Positions 43,247 to 51,784 of a stretch of DNA of 64,000 bases are shown here, piece by piece. Under the pieces are notes generated by a model. It saw only the letters and a list, made by a program, of their open reading frames with translations. It had not been told where the DNA came from and searched no databases. The position numbers were made by a program, and so were the translations under genes. Numbering within the stretch: the stretch's first letter is position 1; every line of letters starts with the position of its first letter. The stretch comes from Microbispora rosea (GTDB lineage Bacteria > Actinomycetota > Actinomycetes > Streptosporangiales > Streptosporangiaceae): assembly GCF_900156315.1 (NCBI RefSeq), contig NZ_FTNI01000002.1:484598-548597 (forward strand). Reading direction: 5' to 3'.

Positions 43247-44162
43247 CATGTCCGAGGACCTGGTCGCGACGCACGTCCTGGAGTTCCCCGGCGGTTACAC
43301 CCGGACGACCGGGCCCGTCATCGGGCGGTTCCTCACCGAGCTGCGCGACCGGCGGCTGGTCGGGGTCCGTACGGCAGGGGGGCGCGTGCTGGTGCCGCCG
43401 CTGGAGTACGACCCGGACACGGGCGAGCCGGTCACCGAGGAGTACGTGGAGGTAGGACCGGCCGGGACCGTGCAGGCGTGGGCCTGGGTCGGCTCCCCGC
43501 GGCCCGGCCACCCGCTCGACCGGCCGTTCGCCTGGGCGCTCATCAGGCTCGACGGCGCCGACACCGCCCTCGTCCACGCGCTGGACGCCGGGAGCCCGAA
43601 GGCGCTGCGGCCGGGCATGCGGGTGCGCCCGTGCTGGCGTGCCGCCACCACCGGGCACATCACGGACATCGAGTGCTTCCTGCCCGAGGTCACCTCGCTC
43701 GTCGCACCGGTGCGGGCCGAGTATCGCGTCACACCGGGCCGGGCGCTCACCCGGTTCCTGGAGGGCGTGCGCGACGGGAGGTTCGTCGGCGGCCGGTGCG
43801 CCGAGTGCGCCGCCGTCTACGTGCCCTACCGCGAGTCGTGCCCCGCGTGCGGCTCGGTGATCGAGGAGGAGGTGGAGGTGGCCGACACCGGCACGGTCAC
43901 CACCTTCGCGATCAACAACCTGCCCGACCCCAGGGCCCCCGAGGTGCCGTTCGTCTCCGCGTACGTGCTGCTGGACGGCGCGGACACGCCGATGATCACG
44001 CTGATCGGCGGGGTGCCCGCGCACGAGGTCCGGCAGGGCATGCGGGTGCGGGCCGTGTGGGTGCCGCCCGAGGAGCGGACGCTGTCGATGACCAACGTGA
44101 AGTGGTTCGAACCGACCGGGGAGCCGGACGCCGACCTCGACTCCACCGGGGGCGCCCGATGA
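43236..44162 (+). CDS. Double DUF35 / OB-fold protein, Rv3521-like
   Basis: 308 residues from GTG 43236 (ATG 43248 is an alternative). Two tandem DUF35 units. The first (about 15-150: YTRTTGPVIGRFLTELRDRRLVGVRTAGGRVLVPP) has lost the zinc ribbon. The second (about 165-300) keeps RCAECAAVYVPYRESCPACG, then an OB fold. Rv3521 of M. tuberculosis has the same duplicated layout and also sits directly upstream of ltp4 and ltp3. DUF35 proteins bind thiolase-like partners and make them active aldolases, as in ChsH2-Ltp2. The stop overlaps the next start (ATGA). Confidence 0.88.
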   Translation: MPSDMSEDLVATHVLEFPGGYTRTTGPVIGRFLTELRDRRLVGVRTAGGRVLVPPLEYDPDTGEPVTEEYVEVGPAGTVQAWAWVGSPRPGHPLDRPFAWALIRLDGADTALVHALDAGSPKALRPGMRVRPCWRAATTGHITDIECFLPEVTSLVAPVRAEYRVTPGRALTRFLEGVRDGRFVGGRCAECAAVYVPYRESCPACGSVIEEEVEVADTGTVTTFAINNLPDPRAPEVPFVSAYVLLDGADTPMITLIGGVPAHEVRQGMRVRAVWVPPEERTLSMTNVKWFEPTGEPDADLDSTGGAR

Positions 44163-45214
44163 GGGACGTCGCCGTCGTCGCCTTCGCCCAGACCGTCCAC
44201 ACCGGCCATGACACCGGGCTGGCCGAACCGGAGCTGCTGCTGCCGGTGATCGACGAGGTCAAGCGGGCGACCGGGCTGAAGAGGTTCGGCTTCACCGTTT
44301 CCGGCTCCTGCGACTACCTGGCCGGCGCGCCGTTCTCGTTCGTCTCCGCGCTCGACGCGGTCGGCGCCTGGCCGCCCATCAGCGAGAGCCACGTCGAGAT
44401 GGACGGCGCCTTCGCGCTGTACGAGGCGTGGGTGCGGCTCCAGCACGGCGACATCGACACCGCCCTGGTCTACGGCTTCGGCAAGTCCTCGATGTCGGAC
44501 ATCCGGGAGATCATGACGCTCCAGCTCGACCCGTACTATCTGGCGCCGCTCGGGCTCGACCAGGTGTCGTACGCCGCGCTGCAGGCCGCTGCGGTGAACG
44601 CCGACAGGGCGGCGCTGGACGAGATCGTACGGCGCAGCCGGGCGGACGGGCGGGCCAACCGGTACGCCCTCGACCTGCCGGACCCGCCGACTGGAAAGAA
44701 CACAGGGGAGGAGTTCGAGGTCGAGCCGCTGCGGCCGTACGACGTCGCGCCGGTCACGGACGGGGCGGCGGCCGTGGTGCTGGCCGCCGGCGACCGCGCC
44801 CGCGAGCTGGCGGGGCGGCCCGCCTGGATCACCGGCATCGCGCACCGCGCCGAGCCCCACTATCTGGGCATGCGCGACCTGTCCCGGTCGGTGTCCGCCG
44901 CCGAGGCGGGCCGGGCGGCGGGAGTGGACAAGGGCCGGGTCGACGTGGCGGAGCTGCACACCCAGTTCAGCCACGAGGAGCCGATCCTGCGCGAGGCGCT
45001 CGGCCTGTCGGGGGACGTGACCGTCAACCCGTCCGGAGGGCCGCTCGCGGCCAACCCGGTCATGGCCACCGGCCTGATCCGCGTGGGCGAGGCGGCCCGG
45101 CGGATCCTCGACGGCTCGGCCGGCCGCACCGTGGCGCACGCCACCTCGGGGCCGTGCCTGCAGCAGAACCTCGTCGCCGTGCTCGAAGGCGCCGTGCTCG
45201 AAACGTCCGCGTAG
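44159..45214 (+). CDS. ltp4: Thiolase-like lipid-transfer protein, Ltp4-type
   Basis: 351 residues. Close to M. tuberculosis Rv3522: VSGSCDYLAGAPFSFVSALDAVGAWPPISESHVEMDGAFALYEAW (in parts), LVYGFGKSSMSD, APVTDGAAAVVLAAGDRARELAGRPAWITGI and HATSGPCLQQNLVAVLEG. The classical thiolase nucleophile Cys and the GHPxGxTG loop are not conserved in this group. Together with Ltp3 it is known from Rhodococcus to be required for removal of C24-branched sterol side chains, acting as an aldolase. ATG 44159 overlaps the previous stop. Confidence 0.9.
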   Translation: MRDVAVVAFAQTVHTGHDTGLAEPELLLPVIDEVKRATGLKRFGFTVSGSCDYLAGAPFSFVSALDAVGAWPPISESHVEMDGAFALYEAWVRLQHGDIDTALVYGFGKSSMSDIREIMTLQLDPYYLAPLGLDQVSYAALQAAAVNADRAALDEIVRRSRADGRANRYALDLPDPPTGKNTGEEFEVEPLRPYDVAPVTDGAAAVVLAAGDRARELAGRPAWITGIAHRAEPHYLGMRDLSRSVSAAEAGRAAGVDKGRVDVAELHTQFSHEEPILREALGLSGDVTVNPSGGPLAANPVMATGLIRVGEAARRILDGSAGRTVAHATSGPCLQQNLVAVLEGAVLETSA

Positions 45215-45224
45215 GGGAGTCGCC

Positions 45225-46373
45225 GTGGGAAACCGCTGTGCCGTCATCGGCGTGGGCCAGACCCGCTACCAGACCAGGCGGCGGGACGTGTCGCTGGCCG
45301 GGCTGGTCCGCGAGGCCGCCCTGCGGGCGCTGGAGGACGCCGGCCTGACGTTCGCCGACATCGACGCGGTCGTCATCGGCAAGGCCCCCGACCTGTTCGA
45401 GGGCGTGATGATGCCGGAGGCGTACCTCGCCGACGCGCTCGGCGCGGCCGGCAAGCCGGTGATGCGCGTGCACACGGCGGGCTCGGTCGGCGGCTCGACC
45501 GCGCTGGTCGGCGCGTCGCTGGTGCAGGGCGGCGTGCACGGGCGGGTGCTGGTGGTCGCCTTCGAGAAGCAGTCGGAGTCGAACGCCACCTGGGCCCTGA
45601 CCACGCACCTGCCCTTCAACGCCTCCCTGGTCGTGGGCGCGGGCGGCTACTTCGCACCGCACATCAGGGAGTACATGCGCAGGTCGGGCGCGCCCGATCA
45701 CGTCGGCACGCTGGTCGCCGTCAAGGACCGGCGGAACGCGCTGAAGAACCCGTACGCCCACCTGCGCATCCCCGGGATCAACCGGGAGATGGTCGAGTCG
45801 ACCCCGATGCTGTGGGAGCCGATCCGCTACCTGGAGACCTGCCCGTCGTCCGACGGCGCCTGCGCGATCGTGCTGGCGGCCGAGGACAAGGTGACCGGCA
45901 CGCCCGCCTGGATCCACGGCACGGCGATGCGCTCGGAGCCCATCATGGTGGCGGGCCGCGACGTCGTCAGCCCGCGGGCCGGCCGCGACTGCGCCGCCGA
46001 CGTCTACCGCCAGGCCGGCGTCACCGATCCGCGCCGGGAGATCGACGTCGCCGAGGTGTACGTCCCGTTCTCCTGGTATGAGCCGATGTGGCTGGAGAAC
46101 CTCGGTTTCGCGGCCGAGGGGGAGGGCTGGAAGCTGACCGAGGCCGGAAGCACGGCCCTCGACGGCGACACCCCGTGGAACGCCTCCGGCGGCGTGCTGT
46201 CGTCCAACCCGATCGGCGCCTCCGGCCTCATCCGCTTCGCCGAGGCGGCGCTCCAGGTGCGGGGCATGGCGGGGGAGCACCAGGTCGAGGGGGCGCGCCT
46301 CGCGCTCGGCCACGCGTACGGCGGAGGCGCCCAGTTCTTCGCGATGTGGATCGTCGGCAGCAGTAAACCCTGA
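45225..46373 (+). CDS. ltp3: Thiolase-like lipid-transfer protein, Ltp3-type
   Basis: 382 residues from GTG 45225, 10 bases after ltp4. Very close to Rv3523: VVIGKAPDLFEGVMMPEAYLADALGAAGKP, MRVHTAGSVGGSTALVGASL, EKQSESNATWAL, VPFSWYEPMWLENLGFAAEGEGWKLTEAG in parts, and LGHAYGGGAQFFAMWIVG. At the thiolase nucleophile position the sequence is AGSVGGS, Ser instead of Cys, so it should act as an aldolase rather than a thiolase, probably as a complex with Ltp4 and the DUF35 protein. Cytoplasmic. Confidence 0.92.
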   Translation: MGNRCAVIGVGQTRYQTRRRDVSLAGLVREAALRALEDAGLTFADIDAVVIGKAPDLFEGVMMPEAYLADALGAAGKPVMRVHTAGSVGGSTALVGASLVQGGVHGRVLVVAFEKQSESNATWALTTHLPFNASLVVGAGGYFAPHIREYMRRSGAPDHVGTLVAVKDRRNALKNPYAHLRIPGINREMVESTPMLWEPIRYLETCPSSDGACAIVLAAEDKVTGTPAWIHGTAMRSEPIMVAGRDVVSPRAGRDCAADVYRQAGVTDPRREIDVAEVYVPFSWYEPMWLENLGFAAEGEGWKLTEAGSTALDGDTPWNASGGVLSSNPIGASGLIRFAEAALQVRGMAGEHQVEGARLALGHAYGGGAQFFAMWIVGSSKP

Positions 46374-46391
46374 GCGCGGGAGGTCCGCCGG

Positions 46392-47987
46392 ATGGAGTTC
46401 AACCACGCCGATCTTTTCGAGGGGCTCGCCGACGCCATCGGGGACCGCGTGGCGGTGGTCTGCGGCGGCGACCGCCCGACCTACGCCGAGCTCGACGCCC
46501 GCGCCAACCGGCTCGCCCACCACTTGGCGGCGCACGGCGTGGGCCCCGGCACGCACGTCGGCATGCAGCTCTACAACGGGGTGGAGTACGTCGCGGGCCT
46601 GCTGGCGACGCTGAAGCTGCGGGCCGTGCCGGTCAACGTCAACTACCGGTACGTCGAGTCGGAGCTGCTCTACCTCTACCGGGACTCCGGCGTCGAGGCC
46701 CTGCTGTTCGACGTGGAGTTCGACGACCGGGTCGCGGGCGTGGCCGCGCAGGTCCCCGGGCTGCGCCACCTCGTGGCCGTCGGCGGCCCCACCGCCGTGC
46801 GGGACGCGGTGCCGTACGAGGAGGCGCTGGCGGGGCAGCCCGACGGCAGGGGGTTCCCGCCCCGGTCAGGCGACGACGTGTACGTCATCTACACCGGCGG
46901 CACCACCGGCATGCCCAAGGGCGTGATGTGGCGGTCGGAGGACCTGTTCTTCGCCTTCGGCGGCGGCAACCCGTACGGCGAGCCGCTGAAGACGCCCGAG
47001 GCCGTGATCGAGCAGGCGCGCGGCGCGGCGTCGCCGGCCGTCATGATGACGGCGGCCCCGCTGATGCACGGCGCGGCCCAGATGGGCACCTTCATCGCCT
47101 GGTGGATGGGCGGCACCATGGTGTACGTCCGCAGGTTCGACGCCGCCGCCGTGCTGCGCGCGATCGAGCGGGAGAAGGTCGTCAGCCTGAACATCACCGG
47201 CGACGCGATGGCCCGCCCGCTCGCCGAGGAGCTCGCCGCCGGGTCCTACGACCTGTCGTCGCTGTTCGTGCTCAGCTCGACCGGGGCGATCCTCAGCGGG
47301 GCCGTGCGCGCCCGGCTGGAGGAGCGGCTGCCGGGCCGGTTGATCCTGGACAACTTCGGCTCGACCGAGTCCGGATACACGGCGTCGGGCGTCGAGGGCT
47401 CGTCGCCCGAGTCGGGCCTGCGCTACCGGCCCAACGCCGGCGCCGCCGTGGCGGTGCTGGACGAGACGCTGACCCCGGTCGCGCCGGGGTCGGGGCGGAT
47501 CGGCACGGTGGCGAGGGCCGGCAGGATCGCCTCCGGCTACCACAACGACCCGGACAAGACCGCACGCACCTTCGTGACCGACGCCCGCGGCGTGCGGTGG
47601 CTGCTCACCGGCGACCTCGCGACGGTGGAGGAGGACGGCACGATCCGCATCCTCGGCCGCGGATCCCAGTGCATCAACACCGGCGGGGAGAAGGTCTTCC
47701 CCGAGGAGGTCGAGGCGGTGCTCAAGGGGCATCCGGCCGTCTTCGACGCCGTCGTCACCGGGATCCCCGACGACCGCTGGGGGTCGCGGGTCGCGGCCGT
47801 CGTCCAGCTGTACGACGGGACGACGCCGACGGCGGACCAGCTCGACGCCCACTGCCGCACCCGGCTGTCGGGCTACAAGGTGCCGCGGACCTACGCGTTC
47901 GTGGAGGAGATCGTCCGTTCCCCTGCGGGCAAGGCCGACTATCGGTGGGCCGGTCAGGTGGCGGCCGCGGCGCGTCCGCCGGAGTAG
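46392..47987 (+). CDS. fadD19: Steroid/fatty acyl-CoA ligase, FadD19-like
   Basis: 531 residues from ATG 46392 (GGAGG upstream). ANL motifs: YTGGTTGMPKGVMWRSEDLF, FGSTESGYTASG, LTGDLATVEEDGTIRILGRGSQCINTGGEKVFPEEVE in parts, and the catalytic Lys in RSPAGKADYRWA. The YTGGTTG/MWR and PAGK-DYRWA variants are those of FadD19 (Rv3515c). In Rhodococcus rhodochrous FadD19 activates C24-branched sterol acids. Last gene of the operon; its 3' end overlaps the convergent TIM-barrel gene by 34 bp. Confidence 0.9.
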   Translation: MEFNHADLFEGLADAIGDRVAVVCGGDRPTYAELDARANRLAHHLAAHGVGPGTHVGMQLYNGVEYVAGLLATLKLRAVPVNVNYRYVESELLYLYRDSGVEALLFDVEFDDRVAGVAAQVPGLRHLVAVGGPTAVRDAVPYEEALAGQPDGRGFPPRSGDDVYVIYTGGTTGMPKGVMWRSEDLFFAFGGGNPYGEPLKTPEAVIEQARGAASPAVMMTAAPLMHGAAQMGTFIAWWMGGTMVYVRRFDAAAVLRAIEREKVVSLNITGDAMARPLAEELAAGSYDLSSLFVLSSTGAILSGAVRARLEERLPGRLILDNFGSTESGYTASGVEGSSPESGLRYRPNAGAAVAVLDETLTPVAPGSGRIGTVARAGRIASGYHNDPDKTARTFVTDARGVRWLLTGDLATVEEDGTIRILGRGSQCINTGGEKVFPEEVEAVLKGHPAVFDAVVTGIPDDRWGSRVAAVVQLYDGTTPTADQLDAHCRTRLSGYKVPRTYAFVEEIVRSPAGKADYRWAGQVAAAARPPE

Positions 47988-48991
47988 GCGGCGGCGAGGG
48001 CGTGGAAGACCTCCTTAGGTTCCCTGCCGCCCCTGCCGCCCGCCTTCGGCTCACTGCCGCCGTCCTTCAGCAGCCGGACCACCCCGTAGGAGGCCATGTC
48101 GAGGTCGCGGCGCGGGTCCGGGTCGTACGCCGTGTTGTAGGCGGCGAAGGTGAACCAGAAGGCGCTGTCCACGCCCTCCTCCTCGAACACGGTGAGCAAT
48201 TCGCGCAGGTAACGGACCTGCTCGCCCTCGTCGCGGCGGTAGTCGCCGTCCAGCCGGGGCGGATTCGCGGTGTAGTCCACGATGGCCCACGCCATGCCGC
48301 CGCGTGCGCCTGCCCCTGTGTAGGCGCACGTGCCGAACTCCGTGACCGCCACCGGCTTGCCGTGCCGGAAGCGGGAGCGCAGCTCCTCGCGGTAGGTCGC
48401 GGCGTTGCGCTCGTCGCGGTACGCGTCCACCGCGACGATGTCGAACGGGCTCCAGTCGACGTCCTCCCACTCGCCCGAGGCGTACGTCACCCGCCCGCCG
48501 AAGACCGTGCGGACGGCCTCGGCGGTCTCCGCCAGGAAGGGGTTCAGCCGCGCGGGGATCTCGGCGAACCGGGCGTACACCTCGGCGTCCCCCGCGCCGA
48601 GCGCCGCCAGGCGGTGGAAGAAGGTCTCGCCGGGCAGGAAACCGGTGCAGAAGATGCTCAGCTCGCACCCCGTCACGAGCACCACCTCCGCACCCTCGCG
48701 CCGCACCTCCTCGGCCCGCTCGGCGCATTCCAGGAAGAACGGCGCGAGTTCCCGCGTCGTCATCTCGCAGGGGAAGGGCGCGAACCACACCTCCAGCCCC
48801 GCGTCGGCGGCGTGCCGCGCGGCGACGCTGAGCCGTTCGGGATGCCCGCCGGTGATGCGGACGGCCGTGCAGTTCAGTTCTGCGGAGATGACCCGCATCT
48901 CCGCACGGACCGTCTCCGGGTCGAACGTCTCCCTGCTGATCCGCCCGCCCGGGAGGAAACCGGTGTCGTAGTTGATGCCCCTGCCCCTCAT
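47954..48991 (-). CDS. TIM-barrel protein, glycoside-hydrolase-like ('abortive infection protein' in databases)
   Basis: 345 residues from ATG 48991, chosen because it overlaps the previous stop (ATGA). The pattern is that of a (beta/alpha)8 barrel: RGRGINYDTGFLPGG, CTAVRITGGHPERLSVAARHAADAGLEVWFAPFPCEMT, VVLVTGCELSIFCTGFLPG, FDIVAVDAYRDERN, PVAVTEFGTCAYTG and DSAFWFTFAAYNTAYDPDPRRDLDMASYG in parts, with Glu in VTEFG and TGCELS as possible acid/base pair. Relatives carry the label 'abortive infection protein' without evidence I know of. Substrate unknown. Confidence 0.75.
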   Translation of the reverse strand: MRGRGINYDTGFLPGGRISRETFDPETVRAEMRVISAELNCTAVRITGGHPERLSVAARHAADAGLEVWFAPFPCEMTTRELAPFFLECAERAEEVRREGAEVVLVTGCELSIFCTGFLPGETFFHRLAALGAGDAEVYARFAEIPARLNPFLAETAEAVRTVFGGRVTYASGEWEDVDWSPFDIVAVDAYRDERNAATYREELRSRFRHGKPVAVTEFGTCAYTGAGARGGMAWAIVDYTANPPRLDGDYRRDEGEQVRYLRELLTVFEEEGVDSAFWFTFAAYNTAYDPDPRRDLDMASYGVVRLLKDGGSEPKAGGRGGREPKEVFHALAAAYSGGRAAAAT

Positions 48992-49671
48992 CGCGCGTTC
49001 CTCGTCTCGTTGTTGATCATCCACATGATCGGGCCGGAGCCGAACGCACCCGACACCACGAGCCCCACCGCGAGGGCGGCGATCAGCAGCACGTTGGACA
49101 GCCAGACCATGGTGGACACCGGCAGCGTGAACGCGCCGATCAGCCGGACCACGCAGTCGGCGAGCATCGCCGCGCCCCAGATGCCGGTGAAGCGGCGCTC
49201 GGCGCGGCGGAACCGGGCGCCGCTCGCGAGCCGCTCCCAGGCGGCCTCCCGCACCGCGTTCCCCCGGGTGATGAACGCACGCATGCCCGGGGTCATCACC
49301 GGGCGCGCGGTGAACGCCGTGAGCATCATGAACAGGCTGATCACGCCGCTCAGGGCCGAGTCCTTGGCGATCATCATGCGGGCGTCGCCGGTGACGAAGC
49401 TCAGTGCGATGCCCGCCACGTTGACCGCCAGCGTCAGCCCGGCCAGCCCGTTCAGCGTGCGGTCCCTGACGATTCCGGCGATCACCCGGACGGCCGGGAT
49501 CACGCCGCTCACGGCCAGCGCGGTGACCTCGCTCGTGCCGAAGGCGCCGTGCAGGAGGTAGTAGCACGCCATCGGCGCGGCGACGTCGATCGCCAGCGGC
49601 ATGAGCAAGGTGCGGAGGGCGCCCCGCTGGGGCTGTGCGGCTGTCACCGGGGCGGTCAGGGTCTCGGTCAT
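48988..49671 (-). CDS. Multi-pass membrane protein, VC0807-like
   Basis: 227 residues from ATG 49671 (GGAGG 5 bases upstream). About five to six membrane helices: TLLMPLAIDVAAPMACYYLLHG, VTALAVSGVIPAVRVIAGIV, TLAVNVAGIALSFVTG, SALSGVISLFMMLTAF, and two at the C terminus. It matches the VC0807-type family of unknown function. Its stop overlaps the start of the TIM-barrel gene by the ATGA arrangement, so the two are translationally coupled and probably functionally linked. Confidence 0.75.
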   Translation of the reverse strand: MTETLTAPVTAAQPQRGALRTLLMPLAIDVAAPMACYYLLHGAFGTSEVTALAVSGVIPAVRVIAGIVRDRTLNGLAGLTLAVNVAGIALSFVTGDARMMIAKDSALSGVISLFMMLTAFTARPVMTPGMRAFITRGNAVREAAWERLASGARFRRAERRFTGIWGAAMLADCVVRLIGAFTLPVSTMVWLSNVLLIAALAVGLVVSGAFGSGPIMWMINNETRNAR

Positions 49672-49777
49672 CGGGTCCTCCAGGGCGTCTCCGTGTGCGT
49701 CAAGCGTCTCGGAAACCGGAGGATCCGGGCAGATGCAGCGCTCCTGATTGCGGCAGTACAAATGTCCTGGGTAGCCG

Positions 49778-50416
49778 TCAGAGCTTCTTGGCGCCCTCGG
49801 TCGCGAGGGCGGCCACGGCGCCGAGACCGAGGTAGACGACGCCGCTGCCCCAGTCGAGCCGCCGCCGGGCGCGTGCCGAGGAGCGCAGCCGCCCGGCCAG
49901 GACCGAGGCCAGCAGGGCGTACGTGCCGTCGCTGGCCATGCCGAGCACGACCCACACGGCCCCGAGCACGAGCACCTGCGGCGCCACGGGACCGCGCGCC
50001 GGATCGACGAACTGCGGCAGGAACGCGAGGTAGAACATGGCCGTCTTCGGGTTCAGCACGTTGACCACGAACCCCTCGCCGAACAGCCGCCGGGGCGAGG
50101 CCACCTTGACCTCGGCCTCCTCCACCTCCGTCCGCCGCATGAGCTTGCGGATGCCCAGGTAGAGGAGGTAGGCCGCGCCCAGATACTTCACCACGGCGAA
50201 CGCCGTGGCCGAGGCGGCGAGCAGCGCGGTGATCCCGAACGCCGCGGCGGCGATGTGGACGAGTGAACCGGTGTGGACGCCGAGAACGGAGACCAGCCCC
50301 GCCGCACGGCCCTGGGCCACGCTGCGGGTGACGATGTAGAGCACGGCGGGTCCGGGAACCAGGAGCAGCGCCAGCGTGGCGGCCGCGAACAGGGCGAGTG
50401 TGGTCAGAGTCGGCAT
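49778..50416 (-). CDS. LysE/RhtB-family amino-acid exporter
   Basis: 212 residues, about six membrane helices. The family signature is at the N terminus: LALLLVPGPAVLYIVTRSVAQGRAAGLVSVLGVHTGSLVHI in parts, and FGEGFVVNVLNPKTAMFYLAFLPQFV in the middle. Exports amino acids or related metabolites; substrate not predictable. Single gene, 43 bases downstream of map on the same strand. Confidence 0.9.
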   Translation of the reverse strand: MPTLTTLALFAAATLALLLVPGPAVLYIVTRSVAQGRAAGLVSVLGVHTGSLVHIAAAAFGITALLAASATAFAVVKYLGAAYLLYLGIRKLMRRTEVEEAEVKVASPRRLFGEGFVVNVLNPKTAMFYLAFLPQFVDPARGPVAPQVLVLGAVWVVLGMASDGTYALLASVLAGRLRSSARARRRLDWGSGVVYLGLGAVAALATEGAKKL

Positions 50417-50459
50417 GGCTCGGATGGTAGGGACGCCGTGCCGTCCCCGGCATCTGAAT

Positions 50460-51227
50460 TTAGAGCAGGGTCAGCACGCGCGGGCCGTCCTCGGTGACCG
50501 CGATGGTGTGCTCCATGTGGGCCGCCCGGCTGCCGTCCACGCTGTGCAGCGTCCATCCGTCCGCCGCCGTGTGGTAGCCGTCCCGGCCTCCGGCGATGAA
50601 CATCGGCTCGATGGCCAGGGCGAGGCCGTGCCGCAGGGGATAGCCCCGGCGGGGCCGCCCGTGGTTGGGCACCGACGGGTCCTCGTGCATGCGACGGCCG
50701 ATGCCGTGGCCGCCGAAGTCCCTGGGCATGCCGTATCCGGCCTTCTGGGCGACCGCGCCGATCGCCGCGGAGATGTCCCCGATGCGGTTGCCGACGGTCG
50801 CGGCGGCGATGCCGGCCTCCAGAGCCCGGCGCGTCGTGTCCACGAGCTCCAGGTCGCCGGGCCGCGGCGTGCCCACGATGAACGTGACGGCGGCGTCGGC
50901 CGCCCAGCCGTCCAGCACCGCGCCGCAGTCGACGCCGACGACGTCCCCGTCGCGCAGCCGGTAATCGGTCGGGATGCCGTGCACGATCGCGTCGTTGACG
51001 GACACGCAGATCACGGCGGGAAACGGGGTCGGCGCGAAGGGCGGCCGATAGCCGAGGAACGGGGAGCTCGCCCCGGCCTCGCGCAGCACCGCCCGCGCCG
51101 TCTCGTCCAGGTCGGTGAGCCGCACCCCGATGGCCGCGGCTTTCCGCGCGGCGTCGAGCGCGCGGGCCACCACGCGCCCCGCCTCCCGCATCGCGTCCAG
51201 CGCGGCGTCGGTCTTGATTTCCACCAT
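50460..51227 (-). CDS. map: Methionine aminopeptidase, type I
   Basis: 255 residues from ATG 51227 (GGGAGGG 7 bases upstream). Removes N-terminal Met. Metal ligands: Asp pair in VGVDCGAVLDGWAADAAVTF, His in GGHGIGRRMHEDP, Glu in LAIEPMF and in MEHTIAVTEDGP. No N-terminal zinc-finger extension. It is not next to the adk-infA ribosomal cluster where the housekeeping copy usually lies, so it is probably an extra paralogue. It diverges from a small XRE regulator with overlapping promoters. Confidence 0.92.
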   Translation of the reverse strand: MVEIKTDAALDAMREAGRVVARALDAARKAAAIGVRLTDLDETARAVLREAGASSPFLGYRPPFAPTPFPAVICVSVNDAIVHGIPTDYRLRDGDVVGVDCGAVLDGWAADAAVTFIVGTPRPGDLELVDTTRRALEAGIAAATVGNRIGDISAAIGAVAQKAGYGMPRDFGGHGIGRRMHEDPSVPNHGRPRRGYPLRHGLALAIEPMFIAGGRDGYHTAADGWTLHSVDGSRAAHMEHTIAVTEDGPRVLTLL

Positions 51228-51256
51228 GACATGCCCTCCCGGGGGTGGCACCAATA

Positions 51257-51282
51257 ACTATACCGGTATTAGTATCACGGTC
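51257..51282. promoter_or_regulatory. Overlapping divergent promoters and dyad for map and the XRE gene
   Basis: Plus strand: TAGTAT (51270-51275) is 7 bases before the XRE ATG, so leaderless. Minus strand: TATAGT (51262-51257) serves map. An imperfect 22-bp dyad centred on TACCGGTA (51261-51268) lies across both -10 elements, well placed for autoregulation. Confidence 0.55.
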
Positions 51283-51558
51283 ATGGTGAGAGTGCCTTTG
51301 ACCCCCGAAGAGCGGCAGCGGGGGGAGCGGTTCGGCGTCCTGCTCCGGCAGGCGCGCGGCGAGCGCAGCATGGTCGAGGTCGCGGCGGCGGCCGGGCTGT
51401 CGGCCGAGACGCTGCGCAAGATCGAGACCGGCCGCGCGCCGACCCCGGCCTTCTTCACCGTCGCCGCGCTGGCCGCCGCGCTGGGCCTGTCGCTGGACGA
51501 ACTGGCCGCCGCCTGCGCAGAGGGTGCGCAGGCCGGCGAATTCCGCCAAGCCGGCTGA
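51283..51558 (+). CDS. Small XRE-family (Cro/CI-type) regulator
   Basis: 91 residues from ATG 51283. It is almost entirely one HTH_XRE domain: RFGVLLRQARGERSMVEVAAAAGLSAETLRKIETGRAPTPAFFTVAALAAALGLSLDELAAA in the expected order. A leaderless promoter with a dyad over the -10 element points to autoregulation, and the same dyad covers the map promoter. Confidence 0.85.
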   Translation: MVRVPLTPEERQRGERFGVLLRQARGERSMVEVAAAAGLSAETLRKIETGRAPTPAFFTVAALAAALGLSLDELAAACAEGAQAGEFRQAG

Positions 51559-51784
51559 CGCCTGCCGCTGAATCTTTCACCGGTCGTCGCCGAGCGGCGA
51601 CCCGTGCCGGGTGGCGTCCGCCCCAGGTGAACGGCCGGCCGCCGGTCGTACGCCCCGGGCCCCGGGCCGCCGCCGTGGGGGCGGTTCCTGTACAGGCCGC
51701 GACGCAGACCGGACGCTGGGATCATCGCCGGCGATCGACGGCAGCCGGCCCGAGGCGGTTGGTCAGCTCACCATGGAGGTGCCG

